43,118 nt of DNA, taken from the NCBI GenBank assembly GCA_002794465.1, contig MTSL01000008.1, positions 1 through 43,118 of the forward strand, in the 5' to 3' direction. The first letter of the stretch is position 1. Every line of letters starts with the position of its first letter. Positions 18,519 through 27,959 of this stretch are shown one piece after another. The stretch is from Paramicrosporidium saccamoebae (Eukaryota > Rozellomycota). The notes beneath the pieces are model-generated. The model was not told the DNA's origin. It was given only the letters and a program-made list of their open reading frames with translations, and searched no databases. The translations under genes were made by a program, and so were the position numbers.

Positions 18519-19562
18519 CTATTTTATAAATACGTAAATATGTGGACTAGTTCTGATGGGCGCAGGGAGTAAATTTACAAAAGTATCAGAGTCATAGCCA
18601 GAGGCAATGCTGAACGCCAATAGCCCCTTCAGAGCGGCCGCTACTCTCGTATGGGCTTGTCTTTCGGATGATTTTGCACCCCTCTGTACGCTTCCAGTTA
18701 TGGGAGAAGCTTCAAGCCAATCGTCCAACAGACTATTGCTGAGCCAGGCAATAATTTTGCTAAATTTCATCTCGCAGATTCCCTCGAGAATTTGATCTGA
18801 TGTGGTCTTTCGAAGTCGAGCGCCGATCAAAGAGTTACTTTGTACAGACTGCCAGCAATAATGTAGCGGTGGGGCACTCTCAGGTGCCATCTTGGCCTTT
18901 GTGTAAGCAGCAACAAGTTGCATGGCGCATTCCTGTGCCTTATTTCCTTTCTGCCTCGACAGCGTCCCATCGGCAAGCGCAGCAAGCAAGTTTCCCGTAT
19001 ATGGTAATAGTACAGTCATTGGTACTGCTTTCAGAGCAGCCTCAAGAAACTTGATAGAGTCCCTCCTAATGTCAGTGTGTAGATGTGTCATAGCCAGAAG
19101 GGCAAACTGCACCCACCCACCAAAGAGCGCTCTCAGCTCGACCTTTTGCTCCCACAAATATACAGTCAGATGTAGAACAGCTGTCCGTACTACCGCCTCA
19201 TTATCCACCATTCCGCGACTTGCATGCTCCAGAAGAACGTTAATAACATCGCCAATATCCGGATGCTCTTTGCAGCGCTTTAGAAGTGTTGCAAAGGCTT
19301 CTTTTCGGACATTTGTATTGTAGTGTCCAGTTTGGGAGAGTGTTGGTTTCAAGATGGCTGCCAAGGCTGACGAAGAGCCTTCTGATGTGGCTTCTATCTT
19401 TTGGGCTGTCGAAAGGTGCTGTTCGCGCAGTGCAAGGCGTTTTGTTTGAAAGGACGTGTTTGTAGCGTTCACTGCGCCCGCTTTGGCGCGACCCACCTTG
19501 ACTTTGGACTTTTCAAAATCTTTTGGACCCGTTTTCCTCGACTTTTTGTTCAAGTTGGCCAT
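18519..19562 (-). CDS. Ipi1/TEX10-like subunit of the Rix1 (rixosome) complex
   Basis: 347 residues from ATG 19562; an in-frame ATG ten codons upstream (19592) is less likely, because family proteins begin with the Lys-rich segment. KKSRKTGPKDFEKSKVKVG followed by NATNTSFQTKRLALREQ is the signature of Ipi1/TEX10. The remainder is helical ARM/HEAT-like (VRKEAFATLLKRCKEHPDI, RRDSIKFLEAALKAVP). Ipi1, Rix1 and Ipi3 remodel pre-60S particles and process ITS2. The Ipi3 homologue is encoded 3 kb away on the same strand. The C-terminus is abrupt but close to yeast Ipi1 in length. Confidence 0.85.
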   Translation of the reverse strand: MANLNKKSRKTGPKDFEKSKVKVGRAKAGAVNATNTSFQTKRLALREQHLSTAQKIEATSEGSSSALAAILKPTLSQTGHYNTNVRKEAFATLLKRCKEHPDIGDVINVLLEHASRGMVDNEAVVRTAVLHLTVYLWEQKVELRALFGGWVQFALLAMTHLHTDIRRDSIKFLEAALKAVPMTVLLPYTGNLLAALADGTLSRQKGNKAQECAMQLVAAYTKAKMAPESAPPLHYCWQSVQSNSLIGARLRKTTSDQILEGICEMKFSKIIAWLSNSLLDDWLEASPITGSVQRGAKSSERQAHTRVAAALKGLLAFSIASGYDSDTFVNLLPAPIRTSPHIYVFIK

Positions 19563-19624
19563 ACCGGGGATGCACTTGCCAAATTGGTACATGTAAATAA
19601 ATGGTCCCCGGGTCCCAACACAAC

Positions 19625-20140
19625 ATGATCTGTTTCTGTGTCCTCCTGCTGGCGCTGTTTCAGGTAGCAGATTTACTCTCAGCTACCAATGATCTCACAA
19701 CACCCCTCTACCTGCGCGAAGTGTACACTCATGAGATTTTGGATGTAGAGTATAAAATTGGCAACTATTCGGCCTCTATTGCGAGCCCTTACAATGATGC
19801 CACCGCTTTTGTCCATCTCGGCTACAAAAAGCTAACTGCTGGAGTGGAAAATGGCTCCATAGTTTTAGTGCTGCGGGGCAGAGATTTTATCATGGGCGAT
19901 GCTGCAAACTATGCCCTTAATTACTCGCCATCTTCCTTGCAAACAGCCACCATCAGACCCATGCGAGGTGACATTGTGATCCTTCTAGTTCCCATGGTAC
20001 CGATGACGCAGTGCACAGTGGCCAAATTTAAGATTGAGCTGAGAGTCAGTGGTAGCACATCTCTTGCCGACAAGTTACGCGATGCCTTTTACTATTCCTG
20101 CTACTTTAACGTAGCCGGTTCGGCATTCCGAGTACAATGA
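19625..20140 (+). CDS. Small secreted protein, unassigned
   Basis: 171 residues from ATG 19625, chosen because it opens directly into a signal peptide (MICFCVLLLALFQVADLLSA). An upstream in-frame ATG (19601) would place eight polar residues before it. The mature part is beta-rich by composition (LRGRDFIMGDAANYALNY, RGDIVILLVPMVPMTQC) with two potential N-glycosylation sites (NYS). No transmembrane segment follows. I do not recognise the family. Divergent from Ipi1 with 62 bp between starts. Confidence 0.68.
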   Translation: MICFCVLLLALFQVADLLSATNDLTTPLYLREVYTHEILDVEYKIGNYSASIASPYNDATAFVHLGYKKLTAGVENGSIVLVLRGRDFIMGDAANYALNYSPSSLQTATIRPMRGDIVILLVPMVPMTQCTVAKFKIELRVSGSTSLADKLRDAFYYSCYFNVAGSAFRVQ

Positions 20141-20796
20141 TATTTGCACAGTAAACAATCCAAATAATGGTGATGGACGTGTGGTTTAGGGAGGGGTCCT
20201 AGGTAGGTAAATGGATGGATGGTTGAATGGGAGTAGGCGGTTGAGCGAGTGTAGAAGAATTGATGAGCGCACCTATCAACCAGCTATCTATGAGTCAACT
20301 ATAATAACTTTTGCTGCAAGCTGTCGCGTAGTGGGGATAATACCACGGATTTTGTCAGGCGGAAAGAGGAGATGGGACGAGAAGAGAATTTCTTCAGTCA
20401 ATCCAACGACCCATTTATAGTCTCACAAATAACATTATCCTCAAATGGTAAAGATCTCATTATTCTTGATCGATTGTTCTGGTTATCCCTTCTCCAAACT
20501 AGAGAACTATTTCCAAAAGACATACTAATCAGTCTTCTACGTCACAAAGCTATCTATGAATCAACTATCAAAAACGTATTTCGCCAATATAAACAGTCTT
20601 TACCACAAACTAGCTACCGGCAACATATTTCACCACCATAAACAGTCTTTAATACAGACGACCCACGAATCAGCCATCAGCAATATAGTTCACCAACTAT
20701 CAACAACCTTTACTGCAGACTCAGAATGTGATTACATACGTTTTCAACAAATTAGCTACAATGATTCTTTATTGCAAATCTCGCAATTTAAACAGT
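20141..20796. repeat. Repeat-rich gap: dispersed repeat copy C and degenerate 50-60-nt tandem units
   Basis: The dispersed-repeat head TGTCGCGTAGTGGGGATAAT is at 20322-20341, followed by GACGAGAAGAGAATTTC, CAATCCAACGACCC and a tail near 20530 with CAGTCTTCTACGTCACA. From about 20545 to 20715 a degenerate tandem array of roughly 50-60 nt repeats the words GAATCAACTATCA/GAATCAGCCATCA, TTTCRCCA and AACAGTCTTTA. A related unit (GAGTCAACTATAATAAC) precedes the head at 20292. No gene is supported. Confidence 0.6.
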
Positions 20797-21891
20797 TTAG
20801 GCCAAGAATGCCTTATCCTCTCCACATTCAGAGAGGGTAATTGTCTTTACAATTCTAGGACGATCTTGTCCCATCACTGGGGACCAGCCAGCATCAAACC
20901 GTTTGGCATCCTTCCGCTGTCCCCATCCTACTAGTTTTACTAATCGGCTCCACGCAGTGTGTATGATCTGGTGGATTATGCCAGTGCAAGTGTACACACC
21001 ACCAATAATGCCCACCAAGTGGATTAAAAACGATACAAAATTGATAGATTCGTGCGTAATGACCAAGGCTAGCGGCTCATGACTGTAATTAAAGAATAGT
21101 CCTGGATCGTCAACCTCACCAGCGCCCAGTTGGCTCTTGAAGCCATTCAGTGCGTATTGATTGGTTTGTATGTTTCGGCCAGCCGTCTTGTAAGAGGTCG
21201 AGATGATGGAGAGAAAGTATGTGAAATGTTCGTGTGGGCGCATGGTCAGCTGATTGATTCCGTTCATAGGATTCTTCATTCCCGGATATGTCGTTCCAAA
21301 TGACAAATGATGCACATAGTGACTAAAGTTGACCGACTCATCCAGTCTGCTGAGCAGTGCGCCGAGTTGGCCCATTGCAACAGTAATAGGGAGTATCATG
21401 AGTCGCCCCCCAGAATTACTGACATCGATGCGTCCTCGTATCCGACATCCGTATATCTCTTCCTCCTCTAAACTCTTGTGCTTCATGACCTGGTCGGCCC
21501 AATCTCCCACTGCTGTGCGCACACTTCCAAAGTTTTCCGGATACGCCTCCAGCTCATCGTTGAGAATCCGTGTACCGCCTGCCTCGTCACTCTGCAGTAC
21601 TACCATCTTTTCGCACTCGGTCGCAATGGAAATGTCAAGCTCCAGGGGAACGCGATAACCTATGGTCGGGTCGACGACATAGTATTGCTGCAGCGGCGGC
21701 AGGAGATAGTGGAACAGCTCCGCACACATCAAAGTTCCCAGCAGTCCTACCGTGAGAATGGTGAACAAGCCTCCACTGCTAGTCCTTTGGAGATATGCAG
21801 TATCCACCTTTGGGAAAGCGTCTAGATTCTTAACCAAGGATCCAACACGCGTATCCTCCATCTTTGACAGCATTTCATCCATAGTTGGCAC
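20797..21891 (-). CDS. Erv41/ERGIC2 ER-Golgi transport receptor
   Basis: Single exon, 364 residues. The N-terminal segment LDAFPKVDTAYLQRTSSGG and the following membrane helix (about 42-65) are typical. The lumenal part has GCRIRGRIDVS and NFSHYVHHLSFG, then a membrane helix near 285-310 (FVSFLIHLVGIIGGVYTCTG). The DAFPKV start and the absence of the Cys-rich lumenal insertion fit Erv41/ERGIC2 better than Erv46/ERGIC3. Erv41 partners Erv46 to retrieve ER residents in COPI/COPII vesicles. No Erv46 is in this window. Confidence 0.88.
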   Translation of the reverse strand: MPTMDEMLSKMEDTRVGSLVKNLDAFPKVDTAYLQRTSSGGLFTILTVGLLGTLMCAELFHYLLPPLQQYYVVDPTIGYRVPLELDISIATECEKMVVLQSDEAGGTRILNDELEAYPENFGSVRTAVGDWADQVMKHKSLEEEEIYGCRIRGRIDVSNSGGRLMILPITVAMGQLGALLSRLDESVNFSHYVHHLSFGTTYPGMKNPMNGINQLTMRPHEHFTYFLSIISTSYKTAGRNIQTNQYALNGFKSQLGAGEVDDPGLFFNYSHEPLALVITHESINFVSFLIHLVGIIGGVYTCTGIIHQIIHTAWSRLVKLVGWGQRKDAKRFDAGWSPVMGQDRPRIVKTITLSECGEDKAFLA

Positions 21892-21991
21892 TTCTTAAAG
21901 AGCAGCACCAATGGGCCGGGGTAGTCACGGCTAATTGGCCGAGTCCGTACCTATCAAAATGACCAAAACCGTCCCGGCACCAATCAAACAT

Positions 21992-23224
21992 TTAATACTT
22001 TGCGAAAATATGATCTATGAGTTGAGAATAGCCTGCTCTAAGTTCATCTAATTCTTTCGTATCCACAACAGTGGCAGGTTGCTGTGCAGTTGTAGTAGTA
22101 ATCTTTGCCATTGACAGCTCTGGTACTAGCACGGTCCAGGAGGATTGGACACTAGACATTGCCCGCTTAGGTTGTCCCGCAATGAGACGAGCTTTCTGAT
22201 CAAGGGCCGCCTCAAAGCTTGCCTTGTGTACCACTCCAATCCATCTGACGTGTCCATCTGCTGCAAGTCGCCTCATTATTTGTCTTGTGGAAATGTTCCA
22301 AATCAGCACATTTCCCTCTGCATCGCCACTGATCAGACATTCCTCGTCCATTGACAATTCAATAGACACGACTGCAGACTTGTGACCAGCGAGACGAGTA
22401 CGATCAGATCTCTGTGAATACGAAACTGCACTTTGCTCGGCAATTTCCCCAGCATCTGCTGCCAAATCAATGATATAAATATTACCATCCTCACAGGCAG
22501 CAAAGATTAGCGTTTCAGCTGCCGTCATTTTGACTTTGAGTACGGCAGAGGGGAATTCAAAACATGCCAGTAGATGCGCATCGACCAGATCGTATAGACG
22601 CACCTGCCTGTCGCGGCATGCAGTGGCCATCCTACAGTTCCGGTCCACACCAAATCCAAGATGAGTATCCGTCACCATATCCGTATGATCGTCCAAGTTC
22701 CACATTGAGCTCCCCTCTCCAGCCAGAAGGGCAGACCAGGACCACACTTTTACAGTCCCATCCGCACTCGAGGTCACCAAGTACTCTCCATCGCTAGTGA
22801 GTGTGGCCTTGGTAACACGCTGCAAATGAGCACCCTCTAAGAATACAACCATTTCCCCCGAGACTATCTCCCACGCCATCACTTTGCCCTCTTCATTACC
22901 GGCGACCAGGTATGACGAGTCTGGTGATATACACAGCGAACATAACCGGTCCTGTCCAAAGTAGCGATGGACAGGTCGCTCCTTGCCGATCAAATGATAG
23001 TTGAGTGAAGAATTTTTAGTGTTCAGGCAAGACAGGGCCCAGCTGTGGAGCAAAGTGTTGGGCGGATACAACGCCACTGGGTTGGTAGAAGACTCTGCAT
23101 AGAACTCCTTTAGAGGAGTTCCTAAGGATACACCAGTGCTGAGGTCCCAGCGTTGGATGTGGCCAGTGTCAGCAGACTTTGGATCGGCAACTGCGGCCAG
23201 GATGACCTGTCCAATCATTCCCAT
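21992..23224 (-). CDS. Ipi3/WDR18-like WD40 subunit of the Rix1 (rixosome) complex
   Basis: 410 residues from ATG 23224. The frame is open a further 13 codons upstream, and those residues (ICTRAS) resemble the WDR18 start, but no ATG serves them. WD40 blades cover most of the protein. The order VAGNEEGKVMAWEI, VTSSADGTVKVWSW, then HTDMVTDTHLGFG and FAACEDGNIYIIDL is characteristic of WDR18/Ipi3. SGDAEGNVLIWNISTRQIMR and a C-terminal helical tail follow. It is expected to act with Ipi1 and Rix1 in pre-60S maturation and ITS2 processing in the nucleolus. Confidence 0.83.
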   Translation of the reverse strand: MGMIGQVILAAVADPKSADTGHIQRWDLSTGVSLGTPLKEFYAESSTNPVALYPPNTLLHSWALSCLNTKNSSLNYHLIGKERPVHRYFGQDRLCSLCISPDSSYLVAGNEEGKVMAWEIVSGEMVVFLEGAHLQRVTKATLTSDGEYLVTSSADGTVKVWSWSALLAGEGSSMWNLDDHTDMVTDTHLGFGVDRNCRMATACRDRQVRLYDLVDAHLLACFEFPSAVLKVKMTAAETLIFAACEDGNIYIIDLAADAGEIAEQSAVSYSQRSDRTRLAGHKSAVVSIELSMDEECLISGDAEGNVLIWNISTRQIMRRLAADGHVRWIGVVHKASFEAALDQKARLIAGQPKRAMSSVQSSWTVLVPELSMAKITTTTAQQPATVVDTKELDELRAGYSQLIDHIFAKY

Positions 23225-23387
23225 CCCCGGTTGCGTGGTCGAGGCTCTTGTACAAATCTCCAAACTACAACCTTGACATTTTTAGATGCTCACTAATTAT
23301 TCATGTACAGCTAATATTCATGCATATCATGGCAGCAAATACGAAGCACAACATGTTGTCATATTATTGTGTCTTTACGTTTCAGAT

Positions 23388-23459
23388 GACTCCTTGGCGC
23401 AACGGTAGCGCGTCTGACTCCAGATCAGAAGGTTGAGTGTTCAAATCGCTCAGGGGTCA
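23388..23459 (+). tRNA. tRNA-Trp (anticodon CCA)
   Basis: A complete cloverleaf without an intron. Acceptor GACTCCT pairs with AGGGGTC (one T-G pair), the D-stem is GCGC/GCGC, the anticodon stem TCTGA/TCAGA encloses loop CTCCAGA with anticodon CCA, and the T-stem GAGTG/CGCTC (one G-T pair) encloses TTCAAAT. The discriminator base is A. A T-rich run (TTTTTGTTTTT) begins 5 nt downstream and can end Pol III transcription. Confidence 0.97.
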
Positions 23460-23703
23460 ATCTTTTTGTTTTTGAGGAAATATGCCATTTGCTCAAGTCA
23501 GTGTGACTTTGAATATACTAATAATAGTAGCAAGTCTCGGTTTGTCTCAAAGACACTTTAAGTTGGCCAAAACATTCACAGACTCTTATTAGACTTAATG
23601 CGTAAAACCTACAAATAATGGAGGGACGTTTTGTTTCAACAATATTCCAAAGTGTCCAAGTTTGTAGACTCGCAGTCATCTTGATATGTAGAGCTTGCAA
23701 CCC

Positions 23704-25097
23704 ATGATGAGTCCTTTTTTGGTTCGGGGATACTCCAAGTTGGCCAAGCGGGGTTTATAAACTCGTGCTCATCTCATCTTAGGACGACTAGTAATATTGG
23801 GAAGCGGATGGGGTGGATTTGAAGTGCTCCGGAACATTGACCGCCGCGCGTACGAAGTGGTTGTTGTATCGCCAAGGTACATTCTCCGCTCTGCTGGACG
23901 CTTGTTAGAAATTACTTTGTCTTTACCCCGCTACTGGCAAGCACTTGTGTGGGGACCTTGGAGTTCCGCTGTGTCACCGAGCCCATCCGCAGAATAGCCC
24001 CAAACATCAAATATCATCAGGCTTTCTGCACTGATGTTGATTTTGAAAACGATCGCCTTACTGCCCACAGTGCTCTTGAACTGGAAGAGCATGCAGCACA
24101 GTTTACGCTCGAGTACGACCGGTTGATTATCGCCAGTGGTGCCACCAGCAACACTTTTGGCATCCCGGGTGTTTCCGAGCATGCATTCTTCCTAAAAGAC
24201 ATTTCCGATGCCCGTAACATTCGCCACAGAGTGTTAGAATGCTTTGAACATGCCATGCAACCCGAGACACCCGACACGGAGAAACGTCGCTTGTTGCATT
24301 TTGCAATTGTTGGTGGTGGTCCCACTGGCGTTGAATTTGCTGCCGAGCTGCACGATTTTGTCAAAGACGACATGGGACGCATTTATCCCTCCCTTTGCGA
24401 TTATGTGAGGATCACCGTCTATGATGTGGGACAGCGCATTCTGGGCAGTTTTGATGAGAAATTGGGAAAATATGCAGCAGACCGCTTTGCAAGGGAAGGA
24501 ATACGAGTAGAAGTTGGGACTGGTGTCTCCAAGGTGGACAAAAAATGGATTGTTCTAACCACGGGAAAGACTGTGCCAGTTGGGATGATTGTCTGGGCCA
24601 CTGGGCTTGCCCCGACCATGTTTAGCAAGAATCTTGCCTGTAAACACGATCAAAGCACAGGTAGACTGGTGACTGATGACAAATTGCGACTATTCAATCC
24701 GGCAGGACAAGTCTTGGAAAATGTATATGCTTTGGGGGATTGCGGCATGATCGATACGATGCAACTTCCTTGTACGGCCCAAGTAGCCAAGCAACAAGCC
24801 CAGTATCTATCCCGTGTCCTAAATGCACACGCCAAAAATCTGAAACCGACATCGGGGGCGGACCGCTTCGTCTTTAATCCACTAGGCACTATGGCATACA
24901 TTGGGGGATGGAAAGCTGTTGCAGACATGAAGATTCCATCAAAAGGCCACCCTGAGCAAAAAGTATCTGGGAGACTCGCATGGTTAGTTTGGAGATCTGC
25001 CTATTTTTCCATGGCCGTGTCGGTGAAAAATAAGATTCTCATCCCAATGTATTGGTTTCTTACCTGGATATTTGGTCGCGACATTAGCAAGATTTAA
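23704..25097 (+). CDS. Type II (alternative) NADH dehydrogenase, mitochondrial
   Basis: Three exons (23704-23752, 23783-23876, 23909-25097) with introns of 30 and 32 nt give 443 residues. Exon 1 encodes a basic, Ser-containing presequence ([16 protein letters not shown]) suited to mitochondrial import. Rossmann fold 1 has VILGSGWGG (about 20-28). The exon 2/3 join restores [15 protein letters not shown], a hallmark of NDH-2. The second dinucleotide fold has GGGPTG at about 183-188. VYALGDCG and the C-terminal amphipathic helix, which anchors the enzyme to the inner membrane, are present. It oxidises NADH and passes electrons to ubiquinone without pumping protons. There is no EF-hand insertion. 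Confidence 0.94.
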
Positions 25098-25501
25098 ACG
25101 GCGTGTAAAGCATGGCAAACTTGTATAATTAGTGAGATGGCGAATACAATGAAATGGCTCGCTGATTGTTGTGTAATAGGGTAGCTACTACAAAATTGGC
25201 CACTGTCATTTGTTTGGGGCGGTAGAGATTACTTAATAATTAGTGAAGCCTTTATAGACCTTTCCACCTACACTTGAAGAACGAATCAGTTATATAGATT
25301 ATGACGTATTGATGGACCAACTGTTCCATCTGATCATTCTCTAAACATGCCTTGTACACGAATCGGTTAATGTTTGCAATAATGGCCCTTTGCCTTGGAC
25401 CCTTGATATGATATTATTGGGCCCTGGTCTTTCTCAAGTCTTGGATCTATACCGGCTATTCGCCTTACATCCATCACACTCCTCCCAAATATACATACAA
25501 G
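25098..25501. promoter_or_regulatory. Intergenic region with the RPS3 promoter
   Basis: 404 bp between NDH-2 and RPS3 on the same strand. I see AT-rich segments and a TATATAG near 25292, but no repeated or conserved element that I can name. Confidence 0.35.
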
Positions 25502-26491
25502 ATGGCTCCCATGCTTATGAACAAGAAGCGCAAGGTAACAATTCACTGGTGGAGGACAGTCTCGTGGTTGCTGGCGGGCGTCTGGAGCGATATGCCCTTG
25601 GGAACGCTTAGGGTCCTTGGCACACTCTCCAGGTTGCTATCCATCCATCCTCGGACTGCATTTCCGCCTTGTATATGATGATTCCCATGATTCCTCTCGT
25701 TTGAATGTCTTATTGCAACGGACGCACTGTGAATAACATGGTTGAGACTGATACAAATCCCTCTTCTTTTACTGGTGCTAACCTCGTAGTTTGTCAACGA
25801 CGGTGTTTTCTACGCTGAACTCAACGAACTCCTCACCCGCATGCTCTCTGAGGAGGGTTACTCTGGAGTCGAGGTCCGCGTCACCCCCCAACGCACAGAA
25901 GTTATTATCCGCGCTGCCCGCACCCAAAAGGTCCTCGGAGAGAACGGTCGTCGCATCCGCGAACTTACTGCTGTCGTCCAGAAGCGCTTCAAGTTCCCCG
26001 AAGGCTCCATTGAGCTCTTTGCTGAAAAGATGGAGAACCGCGGACTGAGTGCTATTGCTCAGTGCGAGTCGATGCGCTTCAAGCTGCTCTCCGGACTGCC
26101 CGTCCGTCGTGCCTGCTACGGAGTGCTCCGTTATGTCATGGAGTCTGGAGCCAAGGGTGTAGAGGTCATCATCTCCGGCAAGCTCCGTGGTCAGCGTGCC
26201 AAATCTATGAAGTTTGTTGACGGTTTCATGATCCACGCTGGTCAGCCCGTCCGGGACTACATTGATTACGCTGTCCGCCACGTCCTCCTCCGTCAGGGTG
26301 TCCTGGGCATCAAGGTCAAGATTATGCGCGACTGGGATCCCAAGGGAATCAACGGACCCAAGATGCCCCTTCCTGATGTTGTCACTATTATGGATCCCAA
26401 GGAAGACACTGCCGTCGTTGCTGCCGGTGTTCCCTCCACTGAGGCATTCGGTCAGCGTGCCGCAGCTCCCCAGCCTGAGATTGCTCAGTAA
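25502..26491 (+). CDS. RPS3: 40S ribosomal protein S3 (uS3)
   Basis: Exon 1 (25502-25534) encodes 11 residues ending NKKRK, and exon 2 (25790-26491) starts [13 protein letters not shown], together 244 residues. The KH domain has [20 protein letters not shown], and [18 protein letters not shown] and [12 protein letters not shown] are diagnostic of uS3. It lines the mRNA entry channel of the 40S subunit. Codon use is strongly biased towards C-ending codons, as expected for a highly expressed gene. The 255-nt intron is the longest placed in the window, has a classic GCTAAC branch-like site just before the acceptor, and contains a C/D snoRNA candidate. Confidence 0.97.
25669..25756 (+). ncRNA. 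C/D-box snoRNA candidate in the RPS3 intron (copy 1)
   Basis: Box C ATGATGA (25675-25681) and box D CTGA (25748-25751) are closed by TTGTA (25669-25673) pairing with TACAA (25752-25756), one base separating stem and box C. A nearly identical interior, including about 50 identical nucleotides, occurs on the minus strand at 26768-26854, but the closing stem there has a different sequence. RPS3 introns are known hosts of a C/D snoRNA (U15) in vertebrates. I do not claim this is U15. Confidence 0.8.
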
Positions 26492-26767
26492 AGTCCCCAA
26501 ATTCTATAATAAATACGATGAAGGTTTATTAATTCTCTGATGAGAGAGAGAGGGATAGCGTCTAGTTAGTTGTCTGGACTGTTTCTAGATGGATACCAAT
26601 CAATCTATAGACGGGCAAAGAGTCTATTGGCATTAACTACATTTACGAGAATCAGCTGGCTCGATAATAACATACTTTATTACCAAACATATACAAACTC
26701 TCACAACTATAATGGTTAGTACCAAGTTCAAATAATTGAGTGATTGGATGAGTGAAAGAGTTGGGTT

Positions 26768-26854
26768 GATGTCAGTTTTAACCTTGTTATTCACAGTGCG
26801 TCCGTTGCAATAAGACATTCAAACGAGAGGAATCAAAGGGAATCATCATTCATC
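26768..26854 (-). ncRNA. C/D-box snoRNA candidate, inverted copy 2
   Basis: Read on the minus strand: closing arm GATG (26854-26851), box C ATGATGA (26849-26843), interior almost identical to the RPS3-intron copy, box D CTGA (26775-26772), closing arm CATC (26771-26768). The similarity to copy 1 is strong between the boxes and stops outside them. The closing stem differs from copy 1 yet still pairs, which is what selection on snoRNA structure predicts. Confidence 0.75.
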
Positions 26855-26952
26855 GTTACAACCTTACTCATCGTCTCACTCAACACCATACCTTCATGTG
26901 ATTATATACAGGACAGACAACGCCTAAGGATAAGAACAGTTCAATACGCAGG

Positions 26953-27057
26953 CAGTCGAGTCATCAGTTTAACCATAGTATTCGCAATGTATCGGGTAAT
27001 GACACCTAGAACAAGAGGTGTCAGAAATCTTTGGGAATCATCATCTGGTCGACTGCA
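26953..27057 (-). ncRNA. C/D-box snoRNA candidate, diverged copy 3
   Basis: On the minus strand: box C ATGATGA (27045-27039) followed by TTCCC as in copies 1 and 2, an exact internal D' box CTGA (about 27024), and box D CTGA (26968-26965) preceded by TATGGTTAAA, close to copy 2. GCAGTCGA (27057-27050) pairs perfectly with TCGACTGC (26960-26953), an 8-bp closing stem with a small internal loop. The interior between D' and the 3' guide has diverged. Confidence 0.6.
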
Positions 27058-27350
27058 TGCTGGGTACATTACCTTGGTTTCAATGGATGCACTAGGACCA
27101 TCCGGGTCAATGTTCGCTGTGGTCGCTATTTCACCAGGGTCACCTATTTAATGGATTTTATAAACAGGCTATTGTGGGAGTGCAATTTCCACAGAGCCCC
27201 CGACTCGTAGTTACACTATACTACGCATTATAATATACTAGATTACTTTACATTACATTACATTACATACCATACTTTCATTTTTATCATGTCCTGATAG
27301 AATATGTTACGCTATGGCATACTTGGTATACGTTGGAGATGGCTTACAAA

Positions 27351-27959
27351 TTAAACAACGCGTCTCACCTCAAAGAAGCGCTTCAGCGAATTGATCTGGA
27401 AGTAACAGACGGCGCCCAGCATGACAATCTGAATAAAGAACCACCACATGACACGGGAATTAGTGTTCAGAGCGACTACATAATGAGTGGATAACGGAAA
27501 ATCACCTTCACGATGCTTCGTCTCACGTTCCATGAGGAAGGCGTGTTCGTCACGGACCATACGAAGACCGTCGTTGAGTTCGCGCAGTTCGTTCTGAACG
27601 GGATCAAGCTTTGTTGCCGATTCTGCAGAGCTGCCGAGGATGCTGAAGGATGGCTTTTTGGGCGGTGTTCCAACCGGGTCCATATTCCTAAACTTGAATG
27701 AATGCACTCCCGCAGTCTTGGCTGTGAGCGCATAAGAGCCATATGTCTCTGCTGGTCCTTCGAAAATGACACCCTCCGGACTACTAAGACGGAAGCCAAT
27801 GGTGCCGTCGACATTTTGGAATTGAACGCCCCAGTTGGAGCCCTTGGCAAGGTCATCAAAGAATTCAATCTCCTTGCCGGGACGCAACTCGACAGTTTCG
27901 CACTGGACAAAGGCGACTAGTGCCGTTACCAAGACGATGAATGCGTCCAAGGCCAACAT
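27351..27959 (-). CDS. p24/TMED family cargo receptor
   Basis: 202 residues from ATG 27959; the frame is open two codons upstream to a GTG, which is not needed. Signal peptide 1-20, GOLD beta-sandwich about 22-105 (VELRPGKEIEFFDDL, GVHSFKFRNMD), a coiled-coil stretch about 115-160, a membrane helix about 170-190 (MWWFFIQIVMLGAVCYF), and the cytosolic tail LKRFFEVRRVV carrying the FF COPII and basic COPI signals. It cycles between ER and Golgi as a cargo adaptor. The GOLD domain lacks the usual pair of Cys residues that form a lumenal disulfide. Confidence 0.88.
   Translation of the reverse strand: MLALDAFIVLVTALVAFVQCETVELRPGKEIEFFDDLAKGSNWGVQFQNVDGTIGFRLSSPEGVIFEGPAETYGSYALTAKTAGVHSFKFRNMDPVGTPPKKPSFSILGSSAESATKLDPVQNELRELNDGLRMVRDEHAFLMERETKHREGDFPLSTHYVVALNTNSRVMWWFFIQIVMLGAVCYFQINSLKRFFEVRRVV

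Larger units (their letters stand above)
26492..27350. other. Non-coding region holding two minus-strand snoRNA candidates
   Basis: An 859-bp stretch with no supported protein gene. It contains the snoRNA candidates at 26768-26854 and 26953-27057, a GAGAGAGAG run near 26544, and an ACATT microsatellite near 27250-27270. If the two candidates are expressed, they need a minus-strand transcript starting right of 27057, possibly readthrough from the p24 gene. Confidence 0.6.
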
